A DNA stretch of 40,782 nucleotides from Actinomycetota bacterium (lineage in GTDB: Bacteria; Actinomycetota; Actinomycetes; Nanopelagicales; Nanopelagicaceae). Shown here piece by piece: positions 1 through 8,256 of the stretch. Both the position numbers and the translations under genes were made by a program. The notes under the pieces are model-generated. The model saw only the letters and a program-made list of their open reading frames with translations, was not told where the DNA came from and ran no database searches. The stretch's first letter is position 1, and every line of letters begins with the position of its first letter. The DNA is taken from positions 1 to 40,782 of the forward strand of contig RFMK01000123.1 in the NCBI GenBank assembly GCA_009927705.1, read 5' to 3'.

Positions 1-1
1 T

Positions 2-349
2 CACGCTGTTGAAATCGTTTTCGATTCCATCGTGCGCAACATCCACAAGGGCGAAGATGTAACCATCAACGACTTTGGTAAGTTCAAGAAAGTTGATCGT
101 AAAGCTCGCAAGGGTCGTAACCCTTTCACTGGCGAAACGATTCAAATCAAGGCGAGCAAGAAAGTTCGCTTCCTCCCAGCTAAGGCGCTCAAGGAAGTTG
201 TTTCCGGCGCTCGTAAATTGGGACCAGCTCCAAAGCCAGCTCCAGTCGTCAAGCCTGTAGCAAAGAAGGCAGCAAAGGTAGTTAAGAAGGCAGCCAAGAA
301 GGCTCCTAAGAAAGCTGCAAAGAAGGCTAAGAAGGGCAAGAAGAAGTAA
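2..349 (+). CDS. hup: HU-family nucleoid protein, 5' end outside window
   Basis: Histone-like HU protein that binds and bends DNA and compacts the nucleoid. The reading frame is open from base 2, so the first codons (roughly 20 residues of the first helical part) lie before the window; an internal GTG at 32 is not the real start. The DNA-binding arm signature RNPFTGE (codons around 116-136) and the following KASKKVRFLPAKALKE segment are typical of HU. After the HU fold the protein continues into a tail of about 35 residues built of AKK/PKK repeats. Such a histone-H1-like tail is known from actinobacterial HupB, where it adds non-specific DNA contacts. A strong terminator follows directly. Identity is secure; only the N-terminus is unseen. 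Confidence 0.95.
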   Translation, partial: HAVEIVFDSIVRNIHKGEDVTINDFGKFKKVDRKARKGRNPFTGETIQIKASKKVRFLPAKALKEVVSGARKLGPAPKPAPVVKPVAKKAAKVVKKAAKKAPKKAAKKAKKGKKK

Positions 350-363
350 AAATCTTCTTTTCA

Positions 364-399
364 ATAAAGGCCACGCATCTACGCGTGGCCTTTATTTTT
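364..399 (+). terminator. Rho-independent terminator after HU
   Basis: A perfect 13-bp stem (364-376 with 383-395) with a six-base loop is followed by a run of T (395-399). It lies 14 bases after the HU stop codon. The plsC promoter begins only a few bases downstream, so it cleanly separates the two transcription units. Confidence 0.9.
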
Positions 400-405
400 C
401 TGTCC

Positions 406-411
406 TAGGCT
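406..411 (+). promoter_or_regulatory. -10 element of plsC, leaderless type
   Basis: TAGGCT ends 6 bases before the plsC ATG, and no Shine-Dalgarno sequence is present. Transcription would start at or next to the A of the start codon. No clear -35 is visible because that region is occupied by the HU terminator. Confidence 0.6.
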
Positions 412-417
412 TCAACC

Positions 418-1212
418 ATGAACCCCGCGGAACTCAGGATTTCTTATGATCCGCCCAAAGGAAGACCATTAGGTAGCAATCCGTGGTTCCGTTTCGGCGC
501 AACGCTTTTGAGGCCAATACTTAACGCAATCATCAAGCGAGATTGGCGCGGGGCAGAGAAACTTCCTCAAAGCGGCGCAGCAATCGTTGTCTGTAATCAT
601 CTTTCATATGTAGATCCGTTGACCTTCACGCATTTCCTTTACAACAACGGACGTGCGCCGCGGTATCTCGGAAAAGAATCTGTCTTCCGCATTCCAATCA
701 TCGGCACCGTCATCAGAGGCGCTGGACAGATACCTGTGTCGCGAGAATCAAAAGATGCGGTTAAAGGTTTGGAGCATGCGATTGCAGTTTTGAAAGCGGG
801 ACATCTCCTTGGTGTCTATCCAGAAGGAACGTTGACGCGTGATGAAAATCTTTGGCCGATGCGCGCCAAGACTGGCGTTGCTCGTCTGGCATTGATTACC
901 GGCGCACCGGTGTATCCATGCGCATCATGGGGACCAGAGAAGGTGCTCCCTCCTTACAGCAAGAAGTTGCGCGTATTCCCGCGAACCAAGGTCTCGATCA
1001 TCATGGGAGATCCGGTTGATCTCTCTCGGTGGAATGGGCGTCATGAAGATCCAGTCGCAATTCAAGAGGCAGCCGATCACATCATGGATCGCATAACGCT
1101 GCTGCTTGAAGAGTTGCGTGGCGAAAAAGCGCCTGCTGTTCGTTTCGATCCTAAGAAATCAGATCTTCCGCGGATAGGCAATTACAAGAAAGCGAAACGT
1201 AAGGCGCAATAA
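418..1212 (+). CDS. plsC: 1-acyl-sn-glycerol-3-phosphate acyltransferase
   Basis: Membrane-associated acyltransferase that adds the second acyl chain to lysophosphatidic acid, giving phosphatidic acid for phospholipid synthesis. The 264-residue protein has the acyltransferase block I motif NHLSYVD (N60, H61 to D66), block II around residues 81-107, block III YPEGT (134-138), and the block IV-like GAPVYPCA (162-169). Length is usual for the actinobacterial family. The ATG at 418 is supported by the TAGGCT hexamer six bases upstream. It overlaps gpsA by one base (TAATG), so lysophosphatidate acylation and glycerol-3-phosphate supply are translationally linked. The exact acyl acceptor could differ, since actinobacteria carry several PlsC paralogues. 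Confidence 0.88.
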   Translation: MNPAELRISYDPPKGRPLGSNPWFRFGATLLRPILNAIIKRDWRGAEKLPQSGAAIVVCNHLSYVDPLTFTHFLYNNGRAPRYLGKESVFRIPIIGTVIRGAGQIPVSRESKDAVKGLEHAIAVLKAGHLLGVYPEGTLTRDENLWPMRAKTGVARLALITGAPVYPCASWGPEKVLPPYSKKLRVFPRTKVSIIMGDPVDLSRWNGRHEDPVAIQEAADHIMDRITLLLEELRGEKAPAVRFDPKKSDLPRIGNYKKAKRKAQ

Positions 1213-2216
1213 TGAAAGTGACTGTCCTTGGTTCGGGGCAATGGGGCACAACGCTCGCCCAAGTTCTCTGTGATGCCGGAAATGATGTACTGATCTGGGG
1301 AAGGAATCAATCGGTTGTCGATGAGATCAACACAGTTCATACCAACCAAAACTCGCTGCCGGCTTTGGTCTTGCCAACGAAATTGCGCGCAACAAGTGAC
1401 ATTTCTGCGGCATTCGCTCATTCCCAATTGATCGTTCTCGCCATTCCAGCCCAATCTCTTCGAGCGAACTTGAAGGCGTGGAAGGGCTTGATAAATAAGG
1501 ATGTTCCCATCGTCTCATCGCTTAAAGGCGTTGAAGTTTCGACACAGTTACGCATGACGGAAGTGGTGCAGGAAGTATTGGACTATCCCGAAGAAAAGTT
1601 GGCCATTATCACCGGCCCTAATTTGGCTCGCGAAGTTGTGCTTCGACAACCAACTGGAGCGGTGGCAGCCTCAACCTCTCAAGTTCTCGCCGATCTCACT
1701 GCCAAAACTTTTAGCGCTCCATATTTTCGAGTTTATACATCCAATGACGTTATTGGTTGTGAACTTGCTGGAGCTGCAAAGAATGTGATTGCGCTGGCAG
1801 TAGGAATGTCGATTGGAATGGGATTTGGCGAAAATACCCAAGCTCTTGTAATTACTCGTGGATTAAATGAGTTAACTCGATTAGGAATGGCGCGAGGTGC
1901 AATGCCGCTGACATTTGTGGGATTGGCTGGAGTTGGTGATCTGCTTGCAACATGTGGTTCACCGCTATCGCGAAATCGTTCATTCGGAGAAGCGTTAGGT
2001 CGCACAGGATCGATGGCCAGCGCGCAGGCCGAAGCGCGGTCAACTGTCGAAGGCGTTTCGACAGCCAGCGCAGTAGTTGAGTTAGCGCATTTAGTGGGGA
2101 TTGAGGCGCCCATCATGGAAGCCGTGAAAGATGTAGTGAACAATACGATTAGCCCTCAACAAGCAATTGTTGGGTTGATGAAAATTCACACCGGAGCGGA
2201 GATTGATCACGTATGA
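1212..2216 (+). CDS. gpsA: glycerol-3-phosphate dehydrogenase [NAD(P)+]
   Basis: Cytosolic enzyme reducing dihydroxyacetone phosphate to sn-glycerol-3-phosphate, the backbone for phospholipids. The 334-residue sequence opens with the Rossmann motif GSGQWGT (7-13), has the SLKG lysine (K105), the TGPN loop (134-137), the AGAAKN motif with the expected catalytic lysine K190, and the helix motif GVGDLLATC (240-248). Length matches the family. It is the middle gene of plsC-gpsA-ddl: one-base overlap with plsC upstream and a four-base ATGA overlap with ddl downstream. Therefore it is probably transcribed from the plsC promoter and translated by coupling. No oddities seen. Confidence 0.95.
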   Translation: MKVTVLGSGQWGTTLAQVLCDAGNDVLIWGRNQSVVDEINTVHTNQNSLPALVLPTKLRATSDISAAFAHSQLIVLAIPAQSLRANLKAWKGLINKDVPIVSSLKGVEVSTQLRMTEVVQEVLDYPEEKLAIITGPNLAREVVLRQPTGAVAASTSQVLADLTAKTFSAPYFRVYTSNDVIGCELAGAAKNVIALAVGMSIGMGFGENTQALVITRGLNELTRLGMARGAMPLTFVGLAGVGDLLATCGSPLSRNRSFGEALGRTGSMASAQAEARSTVEGVSTASAVVELAHLVGIEAPIMEAVKDVVNNTISPQQAIVGLMKIHTGAEIDHV

Positions 2217-3283
2217 CGAAAAAACGCGTTGCAATCATCTGTGGTGGTCGAAGTAGCGAACATCCAATCTCGTGTATCTCTGCCCGCGGAGTTCTTGGCG
2301 CAATCGATAGAAACAAATTTGAGCCTATTCTCATTGGTATTACCGAGAAGGGCGCCTGGGTTGAACTTCAGGGCGCCACAGATTTCTCAAAAGGTAGCGA
2401 TGGACTTCCATATGTTCCCGAGAACGCACCATCCATCCGAGCAGATATCGCTGGATTCACCACGACTGGCGGCCAAATGTTGGCATTGGATCTTGTCTTT
2501 CCATTACTACACGGCGCATACGGTGAAGATGGCACCGTGCAAGGATTGCTCGAGATGGCTGGAATTCCATATGTAGGTTCCGGTGTTCTCGCCTCCGCTG
2601 TTGCGATGGATAAGACATTCGCAAAACCGATTTACGCAGATTTTGGTTTGAAAGTTGCAGACGGAATTACTGTTCACGAACGAGATTGGAAGAGTAATCG
2701 CTCCCTGGAAATAGCGAAGATTAAAGCACTGGGATTCCCGGTTTTCGTCAAACCTGCGCGGAGCGGTTCAAGTCGTGGAACGTCAAAAGTTAAAAGCGAA
2801 GACCAGATCGCCGATGCGATTGAAGAAGCACATCGCCACGATCCTCGCGCAATGGTTGAAGTTGCGATTGTTGGACGCGAGATTGAATGTGCGGTCCTTG
2901 AAATTCAAGGAAAGGCGACCGCATCAATACTTGGTGAAGTACGAGTGCACGAGCCACATGAGTTTTACGATTTCGAAGCGAAGTACATCGATGGATCCAC
3001 ATCATTTGATGTTCCAGCAAATATTCCTACCGACGTGGCAAATAAAATCAGTGACGCAGCAGTCACCGCTTTCGAAGCGTTAGGTTGTGAAGGCTTGGCG
3101 CGAGTGGATTTCTTCCTGACACCAAGTAACGAAATCATCATCAATGAGTTGAATACAATGCCCGGGTTCACTGAGAAATCAGTATTTCCCATGTTGTGGC
3201 AAGCGACTGGCAAGAGTTATAGCGAGATAATTTCGCAACTCTGTGAAAGCGCGCTCTCGCGTTCGCAGAACGTAGTGAGGTAA
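2213..3283 (+). CDS. ddl: D-alanine--D-alanine ligase
   Basis: ATP-grasp ligase that makes the D-Ala-D-Ala dipeptide for peptidoglycan precursors. The 356-residue protein has the N-terminal GGRSSEHPIS motif (11-20, E16 in the substrate-binding position), the ATP-grasp region VFVKPARSGSSRG (177-189), the omega-loop FYDFEAKY (251-258), the metal ligands around D299, E312 and N314 (NELNTMPG), and GEDGTVQG at 104-111. The tyrosine-containing omega loop fits a D-Ala-D-Ala rather than a D-Ala-D-Lac enzyme (inference from family knowledge). The start overlaps the gpsA stop by four bases (ATGA), implying reinitiation. It ends six bases before the convergent Lrp-like gene. Confidence 0.95.
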   Translation: MTKKRVAIICGGRSSEHPISCISARGVLGAIDRNKFEPILIGITEKGAWVELQGATDFSKGSDGLPYVPENAPSIRADIAGFTTTGGQMLALDLVFPLLHGAYGEDGTVQGLLEMAGIPYVGSGVLASAVAMDKTFAKPIYADFGLKVADGITVHERDWKSNRSLEIAKIKALGFPVFVKPARSGSSRGTSKVKSEDQIADAIEEAHRHDPRAMVEVAIVGREIECAVLEIQGKATASILGEVRVHEPHEFYDFEAKYIDGSTSFDVPANIPTDVANKISDAAVTAFEALGCEGLARVDFFLTPSNEIIINELNTMPGFTEKSVFPMLWQATGKSYSEIISQLCESALSRSQNVVR

Positions 3284-3289
3284 TCGAAT

Positions 3290-3526
3290 TTAGATTGATG
3301 TAACTGGGCAGGTCAACGTGCGAGTGATACCAGGAACTGCTTGGACTTTAGATAGCACTACTCGACCAAGATCTTCCATGCTTGCAGCTTCAGCCCGCAT
3401 GATTACGTCGTATGGGCCAGTAACACCCTCAGCAATCGTGACTCCAGCAATTGCAGTCACAGCTTTTGTGACACTTCCAGACTTGCCTACTTCGGTCTGG
3501 ATCAAGATATACGCCTGAATCGACAT
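3290..3526 (-). CDS. stand-alone Lrp/AsnC effector-binding (RAM) domain protein
   Basis: A 78-residue protein made only of the Lrp/AsnC C-terminal ligand-binding and dimerisation domain (ACT-like beta-alpha-beta-beta-alpha-beta fold): AYILIQTEVGK strand-helix start, VTGPYDVIMRAEA central strands, and a GITRTLTCPV end. It lacks the helix-turn-helix part of true Lrp regulators, so it cannot by itself bind DNA in the usual way. Small proteins of this type are known beside ddl/thiL in other actinobacteria. The ATG at 3526 has a GGAAG ribosome site eight bases upstream. Its start region faces thiL, with which it shares a 75-base divergent promoter region. The ligand and partner are unknown. Confidence 0.8.
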   Translation of the reverse strand: MSIQAYILIQTEVGKSGSVTKAVTAIAGVTIAEGVTGPYDVIMRAEAASMEDLGRVVLSKVQAVPGITRTLTCPVTSI

Positions 3527-3573
3527 TGTTCTTCCGTTTCAACTTGGGTTCGTAACTCAGACACTAGCGCATT

Positions 3574-3579
3574 TAGGCT
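3574..3579 (+). promoter_or_regulatory. candidate -10 element of thiL
   Basis: TAGGCT, identical to the hexamer used at plsC, ffh, the EamA gene and efeU. Here it lies 22 bases before the GTG at 3602, so the mRNA would have a short leader containing GGAAG. The overlapping reverse complement (TAGCCT, 3580-3575) could serve the divergent Lrp-like gene. Confidence 0.4.
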
Positions 3580-3601
3580 AGCGTCCGTAAGTCGGAAGAC
3601 T

Positions 3602-4552
3602 GTGAAAGAAGGTGAACAGGTGCGAGAGCACGAAGTCCTCAATCGGATTCGCGAGATATTCGATGCAACATCGGCTCATCGCGGAATTGTGGTGGGAAAC
3701 GGCGATGATGGCGCTGTAATTTCCCTGCCAGATCAGACAGTTGTATCGACTGACTTGGCGGTTGAGGGAGTTCATTTTCGGATTGATTGGAGTTCGCCCG
3801 AGGAGATTGGTCGGAAGGTAACCGCGGCGAATCTTGCAGATATCTGTGCAATGGGAGGATGGCCAGAATTCTTGCTTGTGGCAGTTGCATTCCCGTCTCG
3901 CCACCTCCACTTGCTAGAAGGGCTTGCTCATGGAATTGCGAAGGAAGCCGAAAAAGTTGGCGCTCACGTCATCGGGGGAGATCTCTCTCAGGGAAGTGAA
4001 CTTGTCATCTCCATTACTGCTATCGGCTCTACGAAGAAACCCATACTCCGTTCTGGTGCGAAGATTGGAGATGCCGTTGTTATCTCGCACCTGCCAGGAT
4101 CTTCGGCAGCAGGACTCACTCTCTTATCCAAAGGAATTGAAATCACAACCGATCATGCTCGCGAGCTTGTCTCGCAACACTGCGCACCTGAGATTGACTA
4201 TTCGAAATACGGGAACGCATTTCCATTCCTCAACTGCGCCACAGATATCAGCGATGGGTTGATTGTCGATGCATCTCATATCGCCGCAGCTAGCTCCGTA
4301 GCGTTGGAGCTAGAAACTAAATCTTTGACTTCACATCCCCAATTCGAAAAATTACTTAAAGTGTTTGATGGTAGCGACAGTGCGTTAACGGCGGTCTTAA
4401 CTGGCGGTGAGGACCATGTCTTGCTTGCGACTACAAGTGAGCCAGAAAAAATTGAAGGTTTCACTCGTATCGGTACAGTTATTTCTGGGCACGGCATTTT
4501 CATCGACGAAAAGCGTCGAGAAATGGAATCGGGCTACCAACATAGTTGGTAG
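3602..4552 (+). CDS. thiL: thiamine-monophosphate kinase
   Basis: ATP-dependent kinase converting thiamine monophosphate to the active cofactor thiamine diphosphate. Numbered from the GTG at 3602 (316 residues), it shows GNGDDGAV (32-39, metal-binding D35/D36), STDLAVEGVHF (49-59), ANLADICAMGG (76-86), GGDLSQG (125-131) and DISDG (215-219), all characteristic of the PurM/ThiL fold. Two GTG starts are possible: 3602, preceded by GGAAG at short spacing, and 3620, preceded by AAGGTGA. The homology block begins only around residue 9, so the second cannot be excluded. The gene is monocistronic and converges on rpmB; an eight-bp hairpin spans its stop codon. Confidence 0.93.
   Translation: MKEGEQVREHEVLNRIREIFDATSAHRGIVVGNGDDGAVISLPDQTVVSTDLAVEGVHFRIDWSSPEEIGRKVTAANLADICAMGGWPEFLLVAVAFPSRHLHLLEGLAHGIAKEAEKVGAHVIGGDLSQGSELVISITAIGSTKKPILRSGAKIGDAVVISHLPGSSAAGLTLLSKGIEITTDHARELVSQHCAPEIDYSKYGNAFPFLNCATDISDGLIVDASHIAAASSVALELETKSLTSHPQFEKLLKVFDGSDSALTAVLTGGEDHVLLATTSEPEKIEGFTRIGTVISGHGIFIDEKRREMESGYQHSW
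4534..4552. other. hairpin at the thiL stop codon between convergent genes
   Basis: Perfect 8-bp inverted repeat (4534-4541 with 4545-4552) with a three-base loop, including the thiL TAG. Neither strand has a good T run after it, so it is at best a weak bidirectional terminator or 3'-end stabiliser for thiL and rpmB. Confidence 0.35.
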
Positions 4553-4584
4553 GTATAAGAAAATTACAGGTTGGGAAGGGCTAC

Positions 4585-4770
4585 TTAGCGAGCGACTTTT
4601 CCGGCCTTGAGGCAGGAAGTGCAGACGTTCTGGCGCTTGGTGTAACCATTTACAAGGGTGCGGATACGCTGGATATTTGGATTCCAGCGACGACGGGTAC
4701 GACGGTTTGAGTGTGACACGTTGTTACCAAAGCTTGGTCCCTTGCCACAGATTTCGCATACTGATGCCAC
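4585..4770 (-). CDS. rpmB: 50S ribosomal protein bL28, zinc-binding form
   Basis: Large-subunit ribosomal protein bL28, 61 residues from a GTG start at 4770. The sequence begins VASVCEICGKGPSFGN, contains the family block SNRRTRRRW (21-29), and ends CTSCLKAGKV. Four cysteines in two CxxC pairs (C5/C8 and C50/C53) mark the zinc-binding form; zinc-free paralogues lack them. The GTG start is supported by an AAGGAG ribosome site 8 bases upstream. A longer frame extending upstream from 4770 is not real, since the family N-terminus lies exactly here. It is divergent from recG and convergent with thiL. Confidence 0.93.
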   Translation of the reverse strand: MASVCEICGKGPSFGNNVSHSNRRTRRRWNPNIQRIRTLVNGYTKRQNVCTSCLKAGKVAR

Positions 4771-4801
4771 GTTCGTACTCCTTGATTTATTGCGACTTGA
4801 A

Positions 4802-4819
4802 CTTGCGGGCGCAAGATTA
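4802..4819 (-). promoter_or_regulatory. candidate rpmB promoter region with short palindrome
   Basis: On the minus strand TAATCT (4819-4814) is a possible -10 about 44 bases before the rpmB GTG. It abuts a near-palindrome (4802-4815, CTTGC/GCAAG arms) that would overlap the transcription start. A regulator site is possible but unproven. The rest of the 157-base rpmB-recG gap shows nothing I can name. Confidence 0.25.
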
Positions 4820-4927
4820 GCCGTAAAGACGCCAGATGCGCCAATTCTTGATCTATCTGAGCGGGAAACACTGCGCTCGAGACCCTCTGCACAGCCACAT
4901 TCACGCCCCTTTCGGAGAGAATGAAGC

Positions 4928-7147
4928 ATGGCAACGTTGGAGTCGCGACTTGTATCGATAGTCGGCGATAAGACTGCAAAAGTCCTTCACGAGCATTTCG
5001 AGATGTCTTCGATTGGCGATTTGCTCCGTCACTACCCACGCCGTTACGTCGTCCGTGGAGAACTCAGTGATATCGAATCGCTAATTGAAGGCGAAGAAGT
5101 GACGATTTTCGCAAAGGTCGAGAGCACAAAGGTGCGTCGCATTCCTGGTCGCAAAGGCGCGATTGTCGAAACAATCGTGACGGATGGAAGAGCCACATTG
5201 ATTCTTACCTTTTTCAATCAAGCGTGGCGGGAGAAAGATTTACGAGCCGGAAGACAAGGTCTCTTTGCTGGAAAAGTTGGAGTATTCAAAGGGAAGAGAC
5301 AACTCGCGCACCCAGATTATCTTTTGATACCTGAAGGTGATGATGTCGATGCAGCTATTGGCGACTTTGCTGGGAGATATCTTCCGGTGTATCCGGCAAC
5401 CGCAAAGTTGCCCTCATGGAAGATTGCTCAATGCGTGCGCTTAGCCCTAGATGCGCTGGAAGAAATTTCTGACTACGTTCCAAGAGAACTTCTTGATGAA
5501 CTTCATTTCCCAGATTTCATGACCGCACTTCGAGAGGTTCACAATCCCACAAGTGCCGAAGCGGCCGAGATAGCACGACAGAGACTTACTTTTGATGAAG
5601 CGCTGTTAATGCAGCTCTTCTTGGTGCTTCGTCGTAACGAAGTTCGAGCTGCCACAACGAAGAATCGCGCGCCACGCGACAATGGTTTGCTAGCTGCTTT
5701 TGATAGTCGAATTCCATTTGAACTCACTGCCGGTCAGACATCTGTTTGGAGCGAGATTTCTCAAGATTTAGCAAGCACTCACCCCATGTATCGCTTACTA
5801 CAGGGCGATGTTGGTTCGGGAAAAACAATCATCGCACTTCGCGCCATGCTTGCGGTTGTTGATGCGGGCGGTCAAGCGGCGCTGTTAGCTCCTACCGAAG
5901 TTTTAGCGCAGCAACATCACCGCAACTTCCTTCGATTGCTCGGTGATCTTGCTGAAGGTGGAATGTTGGGTGGTAATTCATTGGGAACACAGATCGCGTT
6001 GTTGACCGGCTCCATGACCACTCAGGAGAAACGAGAAACGTTAGCCAACATCGCATCGGGCGCTGTGGGAATCGTCGTCGGTACTCACGCATTGCTCGAA
6101 GATCGAGTGATATTCAAAGATCTTGGACTTATCGTCATCGATGAACAGCATAGATTTGGCGTTGAACAACGCGACGCATTGCGTGAGCGCGCGGTAGAGC
6201 CCCCACATGTCTTAGTAATGACGGCAACTCCAATTCCGCGGACAGTTGCGATGACGATATTCGGCGATCTTGATGTCTCAGTACTCCGTGAACTTCCATT
6301 AGGGCGTTCACCTATCACCACACATGTAGTCTCTGCATTTTCAAAGCCATCGCATTTGGATCGTGCATGGCAGCGGGCGCGCGAGGAAGTCTCGAACGGA
6401 CATCAGGTCTACGTTGTAGCGCCACGAATTAGCGCAAGCGATGACTCCGATTTACAGCGATTCGGTCTAACATCGGAGGAACTATCTCGTGCACGTTCTT
6501 TAATGGAAGACGAAGAGGAAATTTCGCAAAAATCTCCGATGCATTCGGTAGAAGAACTTTTCCCCCAATTGAGTTCAGGCCCACTCAAAGATTTACGAAT
6601 GAGTCCGCTTCATGGTCGCATGCCCTCGGATGAGAAAGATGCGGTTATGCAGGCTTTTTCGCGAGGCGAAATAGATGTCGTGGTCTCGACCACTGTTATC
6701 GAAGTAGGAGTTGATGTGCCAAACGCATCGATGATGATCATCATGGATGCTGATCGATTCGGCGTCTCTCAGCTTCATCAATTACGTGGACGCGTCGGAC
6801 GTGGTACAACTCCTGGCCTCTGCATACTCGTCACAAACGTTACGGAAGATTCACTTTCTATGGAACGACTGAAGGCAGTTGCTGCAACGACTGACGGATT
6901 CGAATTGAGTAGATTGGATTTAGAACAAAGAAGAGAAGGTGATGTACTAGGCAGCGCACAGTCTGGAGTCCGTTCACACCTTCGTTTGCTGCGAGTGATT
7001 CGAGATGAGGAAATCATCGCCGATGCGCGCGAAGTCGCCGAGAGAATTGTGATGTCGGACCCTCAACTCGAAACAATGCCTCATCTCAAGACTGAGGTTG
7101 ATAAATTGCGCCAAGAAGAACGTGCCGCATATTTGGAGAAACGCTAA
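4928..7147 (+). CDS. recG: ATP-dependent DNA helicase RecG
   Basis: Superfamily 2 branch-migration helicase that remodels stalled replication forks and Holliday junctions. The 739-residue protein has an N-terminal wedge/OB-fold region (about 50-150), helicase motif I GDVGSGKT (293-300), motif II DEQH (405-408), motif III TATPIPRT (432-439), and the C-terminal helicase motifs VIEVGVDVPNA and QLRGRVGRG. The DEQH (not DEAH) box is the RecG type. The ATG at 4928 has GGAGAG upstream. It overlaps rsmD by one base (TAATG), so the two are one transcription unit. Length is slightly above the usual about 700, with an insertion near residues 490-550 between helicase lobes. Confidence 0.96.
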   Translation: MATLESRLVSIVGDKTAKVLHEHFEMSSIGDLLRHYPRRYVVRGELSDIESLIEGEEVTIFAKVESTKVRRIPGRKGAIVETIVTDGRATLILTFFNQAWREKDLRAGRQGLFAGKVGVFKGKRQLAHPDYLLIPEGDDVDAAIGDFAGRYLPVYPATAKLPSWKIAQCVRLALDALEEISDYVPRELLDELHFPDFMTALREVHNPTSAEAAEIARQRLTFDEALLMQLFLVLRRNEVRAATTKNRAPRDNGLLAAFDSRIPFELTAGQTSVWSEISQDLASTHPMYRLLQGDVGSGKTIIALRAMLAVVDAGGQAALLAPTEVLAQQHHRNFLRLLGDLAEGGMLGGNSLGTQIALLTGSMTTQEKRETLANIASGAVGIVVGTHALLEDRVIFKDLGLIVIDEQHRFGVEQRDALRERAVEPPHVLVMTATPIPRTVAMTIFGDLDVSVLRELPLGRSPITTHVVSAFSKPSHLDRAWQRAREEVSNGHQVYVVAPRISASDDSDLQRFGLTSEELSRARSLMEDEEEISQKSPMHSVEELFPQLSSGPLKDLRMSPLHGRMPSDEKDAVMQAFSRGEIDVVVSTTVIEVGVDVPNASMMIIMDADRFGVSQLHQLRGRVGRGTTPGLCILVTNVTEDSLSMERLKAVAATTDGFELSRLDLEQRREGDVLGSAQSGVRSHLRLLRVIRDEEIIADAREVAERIVMSDPQLETMPHLKTEVDKLRQEERAAYLEKR

Positions 7148-7713
7148 TGAGAATCATTGCTGGACTTGCAAAGGGTCGTAATTTGTTCTCGCCTGTCGGC
7201 GCAACGAGACCTACATCAGATCGTGCACGCGAAGCGCTCTTCTCGACCTTGGAATCGGAGTTCGGTTCCATTAACGATCTAACAATCCTCGATCTATATT
7301 GCGGTTCAGGTGCAGTCGGCGCGGAGGCGCTGTCAAGAGGTGCAGCAATTGTCATTGGAATCGACAATGATGAAAAGGCTACTTCAGTTGCTCGACAGAA
7401 TTTCCAATTGCTCGAGAAAATTTCAGGAATCGGCACTTACTCCGTAATAACTATGTCAGTCGGAAAGTTCCTAGATAAGCCGGCAGATTTTCCCTTCGAT
7501 GTTCTCTTTCTTGATCCGCCATATGAACTTCCCAATAATGAAATAGAAAAAAATCTCACTGCGCTGGTCAAGAACGGGTACTTGAAGTCATCGTCGGTTG
7601 TAGCGATTGAACGTGATTCCAAGGCGCGCCCTCTCGCGTGGCCGCAAGGGTTGACCGAAGTAAAAGTTAGAAAATATGGGGCAGCAACGATTTACTACGC
7701 AGAGCCCAGATAA
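7147..7713 (+). CDS. rsmD: 16S rRNA (guanine(966)-N(2))-methyltransferase
   Basis: SAM-dependent methyltransferase acting on G966 (E. coli numbering) in assembled 30S subunits. The 188-residue protein starts MRIIAGLAKGR, a family hallmark, followed by RPTSDRAREALF (21-32), SAM motif I DLYCGSGAVGAE (49-60) and the N2-methyltransferase catalytic motif DPPY (123-126). Start and recG stop share one base (TAATG). The recG-rsmD-coaD order is well conserved in actinobacteria; here coaD follows 42 bases later with its own promoter. Confidence 0.94.
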   Translation: MRIIAGLAKGRNLFSPVGATRPTSDRAREALFSTLESEFGSINDLTILDLYCGSGAVGAEALSRGAAIVIGIDNDEKATSVARQNFQLLEKISGIGTYSVITMSVGKFLDKPADFPFDVLFLDPPYELPNNEIEKNLTALVKNGYLKSSSVVAIERDSKARPLAWPQGLTEVKVRKYGAATIYYAEPR

Positions 7714-7743
7714 CGCACAGATTCTCACGCGAAAGTCTCGTGT

Positions 7744-7749
7744 TAGCGT
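7744..7749 (+). promoter_or_regulatory. -10 element of coaD, leaderless type
   Basis: TAGCGT ends exactly six bases before the coaD ATG, and no Shine-Dalgarno sequence is present in the 42-base gap after rsmD. A leaderless transcript starting at the ATG is expected. Confidence 0.55.
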
Positions 7750-7755
7750 TGCCCT

Positions 7756-8244
7756 ATGAAGAAGGCGGTTTGTCCTGGATCCTTTGACCCCATCACTAAT
7801 GGTCATTTGGATGTCATTGAGCGTGCCAGTGGACTCTTTGATGAAGTTGTTATAGCAGTCTTGGTGAACAACTCAAAGACCGGACTCTTCACAATTGAAG
7901 AACGAATCGAGATGATCACCGAAGCCGTCCAGCATCTCAAGAACGTAAAGGTCGACACTTGGAGCGGATTACTCGTTGATTATTGCCGTGCTCACAATAT
8001 TGCCGCGATTGTGAAGGGGTTACGAGCAGTAAGCGATTTTGATTATGAGTTGCAGATGGCGCAGATGAATCTTCAGCTCAAGGGAGTAGACACGCTCTTG
8101 ATGGCGACCAAGCCAGCATATTCATTCTTATCCTCATCATTAGTTCGGGAGATTGCTCGTTATGGGGGAGATGTCTCAAACTTAGTACCGTCACGTGTGC
8201 TTGAGGATCTCTCCCGCAAATCGCAGATGTCACAAGGTAAGTAG
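7756..8244 (+). CDS. coaD: phosphopantetheine adenylyltransferase
   Basis: Penultimate enzyme of coenzyme A synthesis, transferring AMP from ATP to 4'-phosphopantetheine. The 162-residue protein carries the nucleotidyltransferase motif GSFDPITNGH (8-17), KGLR (around residue 88) and the C-terminal FLSSSLVRE. Length is that of the family (about 160). The start is fixed by the TAGCGT hexamer. The downstream sepIVA-like gene starts 12 bases after the stop with a strong ribosome site, so it is probably co-transcribed. Confidence 0.96.
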   Translation: MKKAVCPGSFDPITNGHLDVIERASGLFDEVVIAVLVNNSKTGLFTIEERIEMITEAVQHLKNVKVDTWSGLLVDYCRAHNIAAIVKGLRAVSDFDYELQMAQMNLQLKGVDTLLMATKPAYSFLSSSLVREIARYGGDVSNLVPSRVLEDLSRKSQMSQGK

Positions 8245-8256
8245 GAGGACAGAACC

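Noticed and set aside
241..349. Tandem AAG-rich repeat as a possible microsatellite or repeat element
   Set aside because: It is the lysine/alanine tail of HU, a normal actinobacterial feature, and is in frame.
1733..2143. 136-codon open frame antisense to gpsA
   Set aside because: It mirrors a well-supported gene, shows no recognisable domain, and its composition follows from the codon pattern of gpsA.
3540..3601. TPP riboswitch upstream of thiL
   Set aside because: The gap is only 75 bases, shared with a divergent gene, and lacks the conserved CUGAGA and thiC-box-like core.
4650..5039. 129-codon minus-strand frame across rpmB, the gap and the recG start
   Set aside because: It overlaps two secure genes in another frame and has no family features.
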